NCBI GenBank assembly: GCA_025602915.1
Contig: JAHLJZ010000094.1
Coordinates: 1 to 64,000, forward strand
Length of the DNA: 64,000 bases
Direction of reading: 5' to 3'
Origin: Paraphysoderma sedebokerense
Taxonomy: Eukaryota; Blastocladiomycota; Physodermatomycetes; Physodermatales; Physodermataceae
The notes beneath the pieces are model-generated. The model was not told the origin of the DNA. It saw nothing but the letters and a program-made list of their open reading frames with translations, and did not search any database. The position numbers and the translations under genes are program-made. Positions 48,563 through 60,100 of the stretch are shown piece after piece (position 1 is the stretch's first letter; every line of letters begins with the position of its first letter).

Positions 48563-49069
48563 TGTTTTTATTCAGATATTACAAAAATTGGCCATGGTCT
48601 CAATCAATATGTTCTTTACGAAGTAAGGCTTTCAGTCGGGATTCATCACCTACAACCAGGCACTGACCCAATTTCTATGAATAGATACCCGGCTCTTCAA
48701 GTCGCTTTGACCATTGCGGTACTTATGACTATTTCTGGTGTATACCTTAAATTGGAGCCATATAAATCGAACCAGTTGAACAGAATCGAATTACTGTCTG
48801 GTGTATGCTCTATTCTAGTGTTGCTTCTCGGATTAGTTTATTCCAGCCCATCCACTCTCGAGAATCAGAAACAAGTCATGACTGTCTTGATTCTACTTGT
48901 CATTTGTACGTTTATAACCGCAGTCTTAGCAGTTGGATTTGTCAATGCGTATCTGTACATAAAAGACTTTTCGGATTCATCAAATGGAACAGCAAAAGGT
49001 AATGACCAAGGGGCCCCGAAATTGACCATCTATCAAAGTAATGTCATGAGTAGTCGAGGTGCACCGTGA
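48563..49069 (+). pseudogene. 3' remnant of a third receptor copy (last two exons)
   Basis: The sequence FIQILQKLAMVSINMFFTK (ending at about 48624), then a GT-AG intron, then YPALQVALTIAVLM, NQLNRIELLSGVCSILVLLL and LENQKQVMTVLILLVICTF to a TGA at 49067-49069. These align with the last two exons of copy 1 (FVQILQKLIMVLINMFFTK and YTALQVALMIM), including intron position and phase. No upstream exons were found, so this is a truncated duplicate. The two remaining exons have no internal stop, which suggests recent truncation or some residual use. Copy 1-like helices 6 to 9 are all it could encode. Confidence 0.75.
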
Positions 49070-49528
49070 TAGAATTAATTATTTTTCTTTCAAATTAATG
49101 TGAAACCGCTAGTGATACTATATATGAATATCCTACTTTGAATTGATTTTATGTAACTTGCCCCCTTGAGTTATTAATGATCTATGTAGTTTAATGAAAT
49201 AAATCTAATGTGTCTAACCTCCAAGCCAATGAAGTAGTAAATATCTTGAAATTAGGCAAATTGGAAAGCAAATTGTAAAAACCTAGAACACTAAAACTAG
49301 GTACAAAGAAGCAGTTTAGAGATCTCATGCGCACTTGCAATTACATCAGCGTGTAGAGTTATCTATTGCCATTCAATCGAAGCAGTCACTAAATCTATTT
49401 CCCGTCGCTGCATTATAGTCTGTTGTTCCATTCAATTTAATTGCAGACCTAATCGAGGCTGTATGCATTGGAAATCAATGAGGAGAAGAAGGCAATGTTA
49501 CATCGCACGATTAATAATAACCTATATA

Positions 49529-50107
49529 TTATATACAATGAATTGCCCCAAAAGCCCTTGCCTCTTCCCATAAACTCGAAATCGGATCTTCCTCGTCCAT
49601 CTCAACGTCGTGAAGGTCTGTCGAGAGAACTACAATTGGAAGTTGCAGAGGCTCCCTTTCCCTTATATCTAAATCCGTATACCCGCATACTTCTGAACAA
49701 TTATCCTCCTCTGAAACGATTGGGTAACAATTGCAGCTATATACGATATCATTCCCGACAATTTTCCCTTCTTCCACAGGGAATCCGCTGACATCTAATG
49801 CCCACTTCGTCATATTCGACACATACTTGTATCCGCCTTTCGTGGGTCGGTAACTCCCTTTGTTTTCCATATCTTTTGATGCCGACAACAAAGGAAAGTC
49901 TCGGTCATACGATTCAACCGACATGAGTTCATTCTTCTCGGAGAGTTCATCAGAATTTTTGCCAGTGGTCTCAACGGTCTCACTGTCATCCAACTCCTCC
50001 ATTTCCTCCTTTCGCTGTTGAATCAATTTATCTAACCGCTGCTTTTCACATTCGGGTAACTTTAAGACCGGATGCGTCGCACTACTAATGTCGCTAACAA
50101 CCACCAT
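49529..50107 (-). CDS. Hypothetical acidic protein
   Basis: One open frame of about 193 codons, starting at MVVVSDISSATHPVLKLPE right after a strong acceptor (tgctcag). The protein has a charged helix (ECEKQRLDKLIQQRKEEMEE), then KGGYKYVSNMTKWALDVSGF, a Cys-containing stretch (VYSCNCYPIVSEEDNCSEVC) and an acidic C-terminus (STDLHDVEMDEEDPISSLWE). No family was recognised. Upstream exons may exist (see 50544-50671). The sequence between them is open in several frames, so the join could not be decided. It is transcribed away from selD. Confidence 0.5.
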   Translation of the reverse strand: MVVVSDISSATHPVLKLPECEKQRLDKLIQQRKEEMEELDDSETVETTGKNSDELSEKNELMSVESYDRDFPLLSASKDMENKGSYRPTKGGYKYVSNMTKWALDVSGFPVEEGKIVGNDIVYSCNCYPIVSEEDNCSEVCGYTDLDIREREPLQLPIVVLSTDLHDVEMDEEDPISSLWEEARAFGAIHCI

Positions 50108-50543
50108 CTGAGCACATAAGCACAAGTATGCTGGTGTCCGGTCCCAGCCATGTTTGTAGTGGTTTATGATGGTTATGTGAGGGAGTTGGATGAAGAGCGA
50201 TGAAGTTCTCTCTTTTCTCGGGATGGTCGGCGAATTGTTTCTGGATGCATTTCGAGTCGAATGTGGTGAAAAAGTGAAGTGAATATACGTCGTTTAAAAT
50301 GCCATGAACGTAGCATAGTCGAGACTTGACGGTTGTTGCCCTGCCCGTAGCGGAGTTGTTTGTCGAGGATGAATGTTGACAGTAGTCCGCTGTCGAAACT
50401 CCCCCAGGAATTCGGATTCTCGCAGCACAGAACGTCCCAACAGCTGGTATTTCTTGTGTCTCGTTCGATGCATAAATCTGTATATTTTTGTCTGTTAGAA
50501 AAAAGTTACGAAACTATCTGTGAGTATAGAGGCACTTACGTAC

Positions 50544-50671
50544 GGAAGGAGGAAGAACAAGCTGGGAGATGGATGAATCCTCCCATCAGGATAGCCGGGA
50601 GGATATTTTTTGGGAGTGAATGGTAATTCGTCGATACAATCAAACCGAACGCTCATTTGATAATTGGACAT
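50544..50671 (-). CDS. Possible first exon of the minus-strand hypothetical gene
   Basis: An ATG at 50671 opens MSNYQMSVRFDCIDELPFTP, then PGYPDGRIHPSPS, up to a good donor (gtacgtaag) at 50543. The next acceptor (tttctaacag) is near 50487. The frame beyond it is ambiguous between two open readings, so whether this exon belongs to the gene ending at 49529 is not proven. It lies about 185 bases from the start of selD in divergent orientation. Confidence 0.35.
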
Positions 50672-50855
50672 TTTAACATTTGTTTCATGGACGTCACTTG
50701 AGGCCCGGCCTGACCGAACAGTTGAAGCCAATTGATAAAACGTTCAAGTCACAGAACATCTCGATCCAGAATAATATCAGATCCACTAAAGTACATTTAA
50801 ACTCTTTACAGTCGCATTTCTTTCATTCGGGAGCTGATATCTCGGTTTTACCGAA
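50672..50855. promoter_or_regulatory. Short divergent promoter region of selD
   Basis: Only about 184 bases separate the putative start of the minus-strand exon from the selD start, so both genes probably share regulatory DNA. No clear TATA box is visible. Confidence 0.4.
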
Positions 50856-52872
50856 ATGAAACCGAAAATAAAAAAATTTGTGCCCAAGGAGCACGGCCTC
50901 GCACCTTCTTTTCGTTTGACAAACTACTCTGATTTGAAAGGGTGAGGATGTAAAGGTATTTTCAGATAGTTCTTTCTACCCAGAAATGTGTTTTACATCT
51001 AATCCAATGTTGGCGCTGGTTAATATTAACAGTGCCGCAAGAAGAACTTCTTCGATTGATTGCGGCAATACAGCCATCATCCTCCCCTTCCAACCTCATC
51101 ACATCTCCTTCTTCCTCATCACCCTCCATCTCCTCCTCCTCCTCCGCACCCCTTCAAATAAATTCAAAGAACTTTTTGCCTGACGACGAAAATAATGATG
51201 CCAACGAATTGATGACAAAACGAAAAGATCAAGAAAGAGCTCTATCGAATGGAAAAATTGGCATGGATGCGAGTATCATGCCCACAAAGTATCCTGATAT
51301 TAAACTCGTACAGACAACTGATTTTTTCTATCCCCTCGTTGGTAAGTCATTCATGATTTACCGTTAGTGGCATTAGGCTTCGCCACCGCCACCCTTTGCT
51401 ACATCTTTGACTCTTGCGGTTCTGCAAATAATCATTAACTTTTGTTCGAATTCTTGCTTTTGTTTCTGAACTTTGATCATATACTACAGATGATCCGTAT
51501 ATGCAGGTTCGTTACTTGCCATTATTTTTTAGTGCATGCTATGTTGCTGGTTTCTGATTGATCGGCCCCAAAATAGGGAAGAATTACCTGCGCCAACGTT
51601 TTATCTGATCTTTACGCAATGGGAGTAACAGATTGCGATAACATGCTTATGTTGCTCGGAATTTCTAGAAAGCTAGAGCCTGATGAGAAAGAAATAGTCA
51701 CGAAATTAATGATGCAGGGATTTAACGGTATAGTTCGATGTTTAGGCTCTTCGTTTCAGAGGGAAGGGGCTAAAACTCTGTCGCTTAAAAATAGACTTAG
51801 CTATCGAAGCTGGAACCATGGTAACTGGCGGACAGACTGTAGTTAATCCGTGGTATGTGGTTGGCGGCGTCGCATCAGCTGTTGTGAAGGAGTCTGAAAT
51901 CATCTAGTAGGTGATCGTGTTCCCTCGAAATAATTATGTAGTTTTCTCCTATACTGAGTGACCGGCATTAAACTTTTTTCAAATTTTTCCAATTGATTAG
52001 CCCTACCAGTGCTGTACCCGGTGACGTTCTTGTGCTGACCAAACCTCTCGGAACGCAAGTTGCAGTCAATGCACATCAGTGGTTGGGAAACGAAGCTAAG
52101 TTTGACCGAATTAAGCATGTCATAAGCGAAGAAGATGGTAAATATCCAGCATTCATGGTTTTTTCTCCGCCCTATTCCCGGATTATGCTCATTAGGCTAC
52201 TTAGTGATTAAGGTATACGACACTGCGACACTTAGCATGGCCAGATTAAATCGACAAGCGGCTAGATTAATGCATAAATACGGTGGGTACCAATCTACTT
52301 ATCAATCTCTGCCAGCGCTGCTTCGTAATCTGATAGATTGTAATATGTGTGTTCTGCTGGTTGGAAATTATAGGTTGTCATGCATGCACCGACGTCACGG
52401 GGTTCGGCATCATGGGACATGCAAATAATTTAGTATCCACACAACTTCATTCAGTTTCTTTCCGTATTCATACCTTACCGCTGCTTAAAGCTATGGATAA
52501 GATTGTGAACGCATTGGGCGGCGCATTTAAACTGTTACAAGGTCGAAGCGCCGAGACTAGCGGTATGCAACCATGAGATGTCAGCGGATTGGTCGTTTCC
52601 TAACAATACGTTTATTTTTCGTAGGTGGTCTATTACTTGCCCTGCCCAAGGAGAATGCCCAAGACTATATCGACGAGCTTCAGCGGTTGGAGGGGTGGCC
52701 AGCTTGGATTATCGGAGATGTCACAGAAGGTAGCGTTGTCCGATGCTGAGGTTAGATTTCAATTGCGACAGAAATTTAACTCTTCTTTCCAGGACCGCGA
52801 ATTGCAACTTTAATTGAAACACCTAAAATCGTTTATGCCCAAAACAGAACGTATAAGGACATCTATGGATAG
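50856..52872 (+). CDS. selD: Selenophosphate synthetase with in-frame Sec codon (SPS2 type)
   Basis: About ten exons give ~370 residues. Selenophosphate synthetase makes selenophosphate from selenide and ATP, the Se donor for selenocysteine. Exon 1 (50856-50955) reads [11 protein letters not shown], then TGA at 50943-50945, then GCK, and splices (intron 50956-51032, GT-AG, phase 1) to [10 protein letters not shown]. Animal SPS1 has LKGTGCKVPQE here and SPS2 has Sec at the same place, so TGA must be read as Sec for a full protein. Later exons: [12 protein letters not shown], a 17-nt micro-exon (51490-51506, DDPYMQ), [103 protein letters not shown]. The stop is TAG at 52870-52872. A hairpin about 340 nt downstream fits a SECIS element. 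All family blocks are present. Confidence 0.93.
50943..50945 (+). other. selD: In-frame TGA read as selenocysteine
   Basis: TGA lies between GGG (Gly) and GGA (Gly) in KG-U-GCK. The frame is open from ATG 50856 up to this codon, and through the splice it continues for about 340 conserved residues. The upstream codons [11 protein letters not shown] are themselves conserved, so the TGA interrupts coding sequence. Confidence 0.92.
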
Positions 52873-53214
52873 ACTGAGGGGAAGAGTCTTTTAACCTAAA
52901 TCACACAACGAGTGACGAATGGCCATTCCCTTCTTTGACATCACAGGTCTTCTATTGCAGGGACTCCTCGCTGGAATTTTCCATTTAATTTGAGTCAGCT
53001 AAATCAGATTTTCGTTGTAACGACCGATTCAACTCCCTGCTGAAACCGTACGGATTAAACTACCATCCTTATCGGCGGAACTGAGTATTGCGGTTTGAAT
53101 ACCGATTCATCGTGAAATCATGCTATTTGTATATATCGCATATTTTTGTCCTGTACACGTAATGTCAACGCACGATTTGATGCTATATCAGTATAACCAT
53201 CTGCTTTGCATTTT

Positions 53215-53297
53215 ATATTCAATCATAGTGATGCTGTACGGATAAAAATTATTGAGTTTGTGCAGTTGAAAAAATTAGTATCATCTGATATGAATAT
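53215..53297 (+). promoter_or_regulatory. Candidate SECIS element in the selD 3' UTR
   Basis: Found by eye. Lower helix: ATATTCA (53215-53221) pairs with TGAATAT (53291-53297). Core: 5' GTGAT (TGA at 53229-53231) opposite 3' TGAA (TGA at 53267-53269), which can form the tandem G.A quartet. Upper helix: GCTGTACGGAT (53233-53243) pairs with GTTTGTGCAGT (53256-53266) in about 11 pairs, five of them G.U or U.G. The apical loop starts with AAAAA (53244-53248), supplying the conserved unpaired A residues. Loop size, helix length and order match eukaryotic SECIS. The 3' side of the internal loop is longer than usual. Confidence 0.65.
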
Positions 53298-53482
53298 CGA
53301 TGGTATCGGTTGAAAATATTTTTGCTATAGGGTGTCAGAATATGGGCGAATACAAGCAAGATTATTTCGATGAACACGTTGTGAGGCATGAAGCGCCGTA
53401 TTCAATTATGGCTTTTGCCCCGAAGTTTATATTTCGCTCACATCTAATAATCGGAATCAGCGCTATAGCTTATGATTAATTT

Positions 53483-53605
53483 GCAGTCTTGGCTGTTGGA
53501 TTCATAAGCTTATTCCGATATATCAGATAGTTTATGTGGCTTAGGAGGAACGGAGAGAAAATGGACGGTAAAATTGACCGATTACAGAAATTTCCGCTAC
53601 TCTAA
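53483..53605 (+). pseudogene. Small remnant of another receptor 3' end
   Basis: The frame AVLAVGFISLFRYIR, a stop, then FMWLRRNGEKMDGKIDRLQK and a final stop resembles the end of copy 1 (FWIVGFTTSFQYLRDL, then KRKMGKLDHKIE) and of the fragment at 48.6-49.1 kb (AVLAVGFVNAYLYIKDF). With an internal stop and no other exons it is non-functional. It shows that the duplicated array once extended across the selD region. Confidence 0.6.
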
Positions 53606-54184
53606 ACAGCAGTATTTTCGCCGACAATTCCTGACTCATGTTATTCAAAGTAATTCGAAATCATAACTTGATTCACCGTTGGAGAACTTATCACTTATGC
53701 TCCGAAGGCAATATTGATTTTTTAAGGCAGATTTTACACAATATCGCCGGGGACGAGAATGACGTTGCATTGAATGATAAATGTATTCTACCGATGGATT
53801 GGATCTGTGCAATATACCTGAATATGTCACTTGAATGGGTGATTAGATTATTGCTCCATATATGCTTAAGTCACCGGCTGTGTCAGGGACCCTAGGGACT
53901 GTCTGCTGACTATCTGCTGTCAGTTGGAGAATCGGAAATTCGCGAATCGTGACTCCCGAGCCTTAAAGTGGGAGACGGCCTTGTCACCCAGCTAGAAATT
54001 TGCGGGTTCCGACGACGGACATAACCCCTGAACCCCATCGTGCCACTGCAAGTATAACTAATTCAAGATTGCAATCTACCGATAGATTACATATTACACA
54101 AGTAAATATACAATCGCTACCTCATTCTGGAAGAACCCGCGGCACTTTATCTTGCTAGTTGCATACACCCAACGTCGCGCCAAA
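53606..54184. other. Spacer before receptor copy 2
   Basis: No supported gene. A GC-richer block at 53870-54040 contains cagggaccctagggactgtc-like imperfect palindrome and a gactcccgag string. Short frames have no support. Confidence 0.4.
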
Positions 54185-57100
54185 ATGCCTTGCGTGCAAA
54201 GCAGATTTTTTAGCAGTGCGCCGATGTTGCTGTTCGTCTTGTACTTTCTGCTAGTCTTCAATAACAGTCTCGTATCATCAATTTCCTTTCCTTGGTATAT
54301 TACTGAGTATATCACAACTGGAATACCAAGTTCCGAAAATTGGTTCCCCAACGACACCGAAATCGTGGACACTGTTGTCGCTCCGAACGGCAGCGTTTAT
54401 GTACTTGATTCCAATCGGTCCTTGTACAAATTCAACGGCTACTCCTATTCGGTTCAGAAAACACAATTAACTCCACCAGGTTCCCCGGTTTCGTCTTGGT
54501 ATGGTGCAGAGTAAGTGAATTTCGCAGTCCTGTTATGTTTCCCCTACCTAGCTAACAACCTCCACCAGTTTTGATCAATTGTTCCGCCTTTGGATTCATC
54601 CAGAATCATACGACCCATATCTATTTCGCTTGCGTTGGTCTAATATATCAGCTGCAGAAGATGTGATGTGTGAGATTGTTTGGTATACTGATGTCGATTT
54701 CGGCAATTCAACGACATCCCTCCCACAGAATGTTTCTTTTAGCACACACATACCGGTCACAAACGTAAGCGGTATAAATCGGTAATATTGATATTATGTC
54801 TTATCGTTATTTCTGGATTGCTTTTACCGTTGTTAATGAAATGTGGCCCGCCAGATACCTCGATCTAGGACGAGAATTCGGTCTGCGGCCTCCCTTCAGC
54901 TTGCCTACCATCAACAGAACACCTTCTATTTAGCATTGTTGGATATGAAAGGTGGAATTCATGCACCCACAATTCTACAAGAATATAATAATAGTATTGC
55001 CCCGCCACCCTCAACGACGCTTGCGGGTATTATTCTAGAATGTGGAGGACAAAATGGACTCGCCTGCCTTGTTTCTGATAACGTTACGGAATCCAAAAAT
55101 TTTATGATAACACCGTCGGAGATACAGCCTATTTCAAATGGGAGGATGGAATGGGGCTTCTGGCCGGGACAAAAGATACAGCAATATCGAAATGTTGCCC
55201 CAAATCTGACTGCCTTGATGATAAATCCCAAAGGCGTGATCGAGTTGTATCATGTATCTCAGACGAGCTCCTGGCTGAAATTTTTATATTTCTTTCCGCC
55301 TCCAGGGGTTGACCTTCCGTATGAAATTGCTGCTCAACCAGGATATCGTGACTTCGTGCTAACGAAAAATGGAGAAGGCGCTCTGTTTGCCAGGACAGTA
55401 ATTACTGTTTGGAATATCGGAATCTACAGCTATCGGAATACGGAGCTCACGTCCAATGGGGCTATACAACTTCAAACCATGCAAAACGAAATAGTATCCC
55501 GCATTGCATTACATGCAGATGATTCGTTCACTGTAGTCGGTACAACTTGGGGTAATTTTTCCACACCAGAAAGTCCGACTGGTTTATTAGATCCGAGCGG
55601 CTATGCGTATCAAACCTTGTTTTTTGTCCGCTTCCAAAGCATAAATATTCTCAGCCAAGCTTTGAATTTCGTTGATATTATAAATAATATATTTCAAGTA
55701 ATACTGGTACTTGGTGGAGTTAAGGAAGCGGATTCACCCAGCGTAATTGCCACGATGACATCGAAATACGGTCTAAATATGACGGCCGGATATGGCATTC
55801 CCCTTTGGTTGAATGAAACAGTTGTTAGAGTCGAATTCACAGGAATCGGTTGCGGTTTGTTTTGTAATTTTGAAGAATTATTGATTGAGACTGCGCACTT
55901 ATCTCTAATGGGATAGGACCGAAAATTCTGAGTCTGGATTTTCCGGGAATTCCATCGAATCCCTCAATCGAAGTCGTGGTCAATGTCCCTCCAATTGTTA
56001 CTTCCATTTTTCCACTCTCCGGAACAGTCGGCATGTTGATTGATTGTAATTAATGACTCCGTCTGCATCCTAACTCTCTAATTTCTGTTTCTTCAAATAG
56101 GAATGAGCTTAACCGTATCATTACGAAACTTTTACGACGATTCAGCGCCTGCGGTGTGGATTGGTGATTTTCCGTGTAGTTCTGACACACCGGCAATTGA
56201 CGGTATTTTTCATTGCCCAATTCCTGAGGGCGGAGGTGCCAACCTGCCTGTCATTATTGAACACTACTCGGTACCATCCTTCACTTCATTCAACTTCAGT
56301 TATGAGCCTCCAGTTGTGGATTCAATATCACCCACAACTGCTTCCACCGAAGGCCCAATTACTTTCACTATAGTGGGGAGTAAATTCGGATATTGTGGAA
56401 CGCCGTTTACTTCACCATGTGGTTCAATCATCTATTTTAAGCTTATCAACATCACTATAGGTGACAGAGCATGCCTAAGAATTCGCCATACCAATACTTC
56501 GCTATCATGTACAGTTCCAAGAGGTGTTGCTGGGATGGATCTCGACGTCGTGGTCGCTTATTATGGACAAAACTCCTCAACCAATAGCTCGCCAAAGTTT
56601 TCCAGCTTCCCCCCTGTCATTTCTAAGACTTCCAAACGGAGAATCCTCCTCTCTTCAGATGATCCGTCGAGTTCCCTTTTGGAAATAGAAGGTACGAGGA
56701 GATTGAATTAATTCAGCAATGTATTTGAGGAGATTGGTGTTGTCGATATCTTTTACTGATTGTGAATTCTTTTCAAACCATCTAGGTCTAAACCTCGGTC
56801 CTCCAAACACAAAAGCGTCCGTTATTTTTATTGCGAACAATGGCACGAATTTTCCAGTTTGCAATACTTCGGTATCAATGAATCACACGTGGTTAAGATG
56901 GTATGTCGTTTCTTAATTGCCAAATACGCGAAAGTTGCTGGGTTAATTTAATCAACATGTAGTGAGATACTTCGTAATCTTCCATCTCCGCACCTTTATA
57001 ATGTTTCTGTACTTGTGGCGGGACAATATTCCAATTCTGACACACAGATATTCTATGGGAATTTCCCTCCAATCCCCAACCCCACAGATATTACTACAGA

Positions 57101-60100
57101 CGAAGACAATGTGTATCAAGTTGCTTTGGCCGGCATGGACTCAGATGGTGATCCCGTCGAAGTGTTTTTGACCGAGCTTCCATTGAATGGGACGTTATAT
57201 CAATTTGATGCACGGTATCCTAATGCAAAAGGCATTCCGGTGGACTTTGACGGGGCTATGGATGGAAAGGTCATCGATCATCTGGGTCGTGTGGTATACG
57301 CACCCAATCCCAACTTTTGCGGCTCCGACAATTTCTCTTTCATTGTAGCTGACCGCGTCAATAACGGTAATAATCGGTGTCTGATTTTCATGTCAAAACT
57401 ACATACTTACACATCCACGATTCCTTTAGTTTATACAAATTCGACCCCCTTGACTGTTCCTATCACTGTTAATTCGATACCTGGTATATTTTTCTTTCCA
57501 TTTGTTTATGTCAATTGCCTATTATTCATTGCGATTGACATTTTTCAATCGCAGACCCACCTGTCGTGTCCAATATCGCAGTCTCTGTTCAGGAAGATTC
57601 GAACGTAATAATTAACATTGCGATCACCGATGTTGACACCCCTTTGCCAGGCGTTTCCGTCGTCATCGATACCTTACCCGGTCATGGCGAGATATCATAC
57701 ATGCTGGACAGCACAGCATCTGTATATATCACCGCAGTCCCGTTTACGATTCCTCCTGGCAACCACTCAATTAAGTACGCGCCGCGACCAAATTATTTTG
57801 GGGCAGACCAATTCGCATATTACGTCAATGACGGCTTGAATGATTCGACTATTGCCGTAGTCACAATCTCTGTACAATCTGTAAATGACAAGCCGGCATC
57901 ACTTTCACAATCCATCACAATGATGGAAGACCAAGGCTGTACTATTCCATTTAAGGTCGATGATGTCGATCAACCGGCGACAGTGAAACAACGAATCAAG
58001 ATAACGTCCTGGAACCATACGTTGGGAAATTTATATCAAGTTAACTCCAACGGACTCAAATACGGAAGCCCTCTAGGATCCAATGTCGATGTCACAGACA
58101 ATTTCAATCGGCTCTGGTTTCAACCAAACCCTAATGAATACGGAACCGTTAACCTGGAATTCACGGCTACTGACGAATTGAATGCCGTTTCGGATTCGGC
58201 GTCTATTTCTATCACTATTGAACCCATTAATGATGCTCCTCACATTTTAGACTGCAAGGGAGAAATACTGTTAAATTCTACTCTCAAAATCGGTCCTACA
58301 ATCATTGATATTACCTCGGTGGTTAAGGATGCCGATGTCGGCGAACAGTAAGTTGCGACGTCTTCGCCTCTTCCGTTTTAGGTAAAGGAATATTGTTTGA
58401 CATTTATAAATAGATTTAGTTTTGAGCTAGTAGAAGCCCCGCAAAAAGGCAAATTACTGCTTGAAGGCAATACTGTTGATGTCGGGACTCGATATCTCAT
58501 TAATACCTCGGCATTAGCCAACGGCGAAGTTCCTATTGTTCTGAATTATCAAATCTTACCGCAAGGAGGAGGGTAAGCCTAAATGAGTCTCACGACGCTT
58601 GTATGATGATTCACTGACATAGCTGTATTATGTCTAATAGCAATCCTTTTGCCAATTTCACCTACCGGTTATTTGATAATGCGGGAGTGTCGACAGAGTT
58701 GTGCACTGTAAAATTTACTATTAAATGTCCTCCCCCATTAGTAAACAATGTCTTTAAAGAAAACAGCGGCGATATTTGCGAACCATGGTTAGAGTTTTCA
58801 TAGCTTACGTTTCAATTAATTACTCTCAAAATACTGAAACGAATACATTATAGTCCGTCTGGCGCAATGTGTAGTGAAGATGGCAGATATCCCCCTTATG
58901 CTGCCCCGGGTTATGTACGTTCTCCTATTAATTGGTTCTTCGACACATAGTGTCTAACAAATTGTTACCCTTTACAGTGGAAGAACGAAAACACAAATGG
59001 TCTCAAAATATCGAAGGGGGCTTTCTCCCTTGTTCGCCGGTATGTATAGAAAATCATCTCTTCACTGCCGTCACCTTTCTAACAAGCACGGTAGCCTTCT
59101 TCCTGCGCCAGTGATCAAATGAGTGGTTGCGCTACAGGATACGCCGGAGTCCGTAAGTTATAAGTTGTTCAATTTCTGGTTCTGAGCAGAAGATATAGTA
59201 ACCTTACATTAAAAAGGATGCGGACAATGTTCAAAAGGATACTACAGATTAGGACCAAATTGCGAAAAATGTCCCGACAACACAGGCCAAAATGTACTGG
59301 TATTCATGGCTTGCATTGCTGCCTGCTGTATCGCGGTCTTCCTTCTGTTTAAATTCGCTGCTCGCGGCCCACGGTAACATTGCATTGGACTCGAATCTAA
59401 GCAAGATGTGACATCTAACATCCATTCACCACAGTCTTGGTTTCGTATTACTCCTGGTCAATTTCCTTCAAACGATTCTTATTTTAAACGATTTAAAGTT
59501 GAGATGGTCGCCTGTCTTTCAAACGGCCATTAATAGTCTCAGTTTCTTCACCCTTAATATTGGTGCGTTCTTTCTTTATTATTTCACAAATCGTAATGTG
59601 TCCTAAAATACTGTCCCTAGAATTGACTTCACCCGAGTGCATGACCACTGATTATGAGTTTCATTTCGCCATGAAAAATCGAATTGCGTTGATGGTTCCG
59701 CTTCTGGTTCTCCTCTTACTTGGAGTTGTCCCTTTGTTCGGGTGGTGGAGAATTCGCGTTCTCGGGTTATTTATCAAAGGACTGTTTTCTGGTGGATGCA
59801 ACATCAAGATTGGAGAACTAAAGCAGCATCAGAGGCGTATTTGGTTATTGTGTCTCAAAGTTTTTAATATGATTTTGAATATCGTGTTCGTCCCGGCGGC
59901 GTCTCAGGCGTTGGAATTGTTTGACTGTACCATGGAAGCGGATGGAAATTATTACTTGGATGCTGAGCCCAGTTCCAGATGCTATACTCCGAAATGGGAA
60001 GAGGTAATATTCGGGGTTATATAGCAACTGAGGTGATTGATAACAAATTTTCCATTCTAACTGGCCAATCTGATTTTGTGTACAGAGCAAGTTGTATGCA

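Noticed and set aside
53043-53099. Alternative SECIS-like pairing (tgaaaccg with cggtttga) in the selD 3' UTR
   Set aside because: Only about five to six pairs before the helix breaks, the enclosed segment of about 52 nt is long, and no clear unpaired AA loop results. The hairpin at 53215-53297 fits better.
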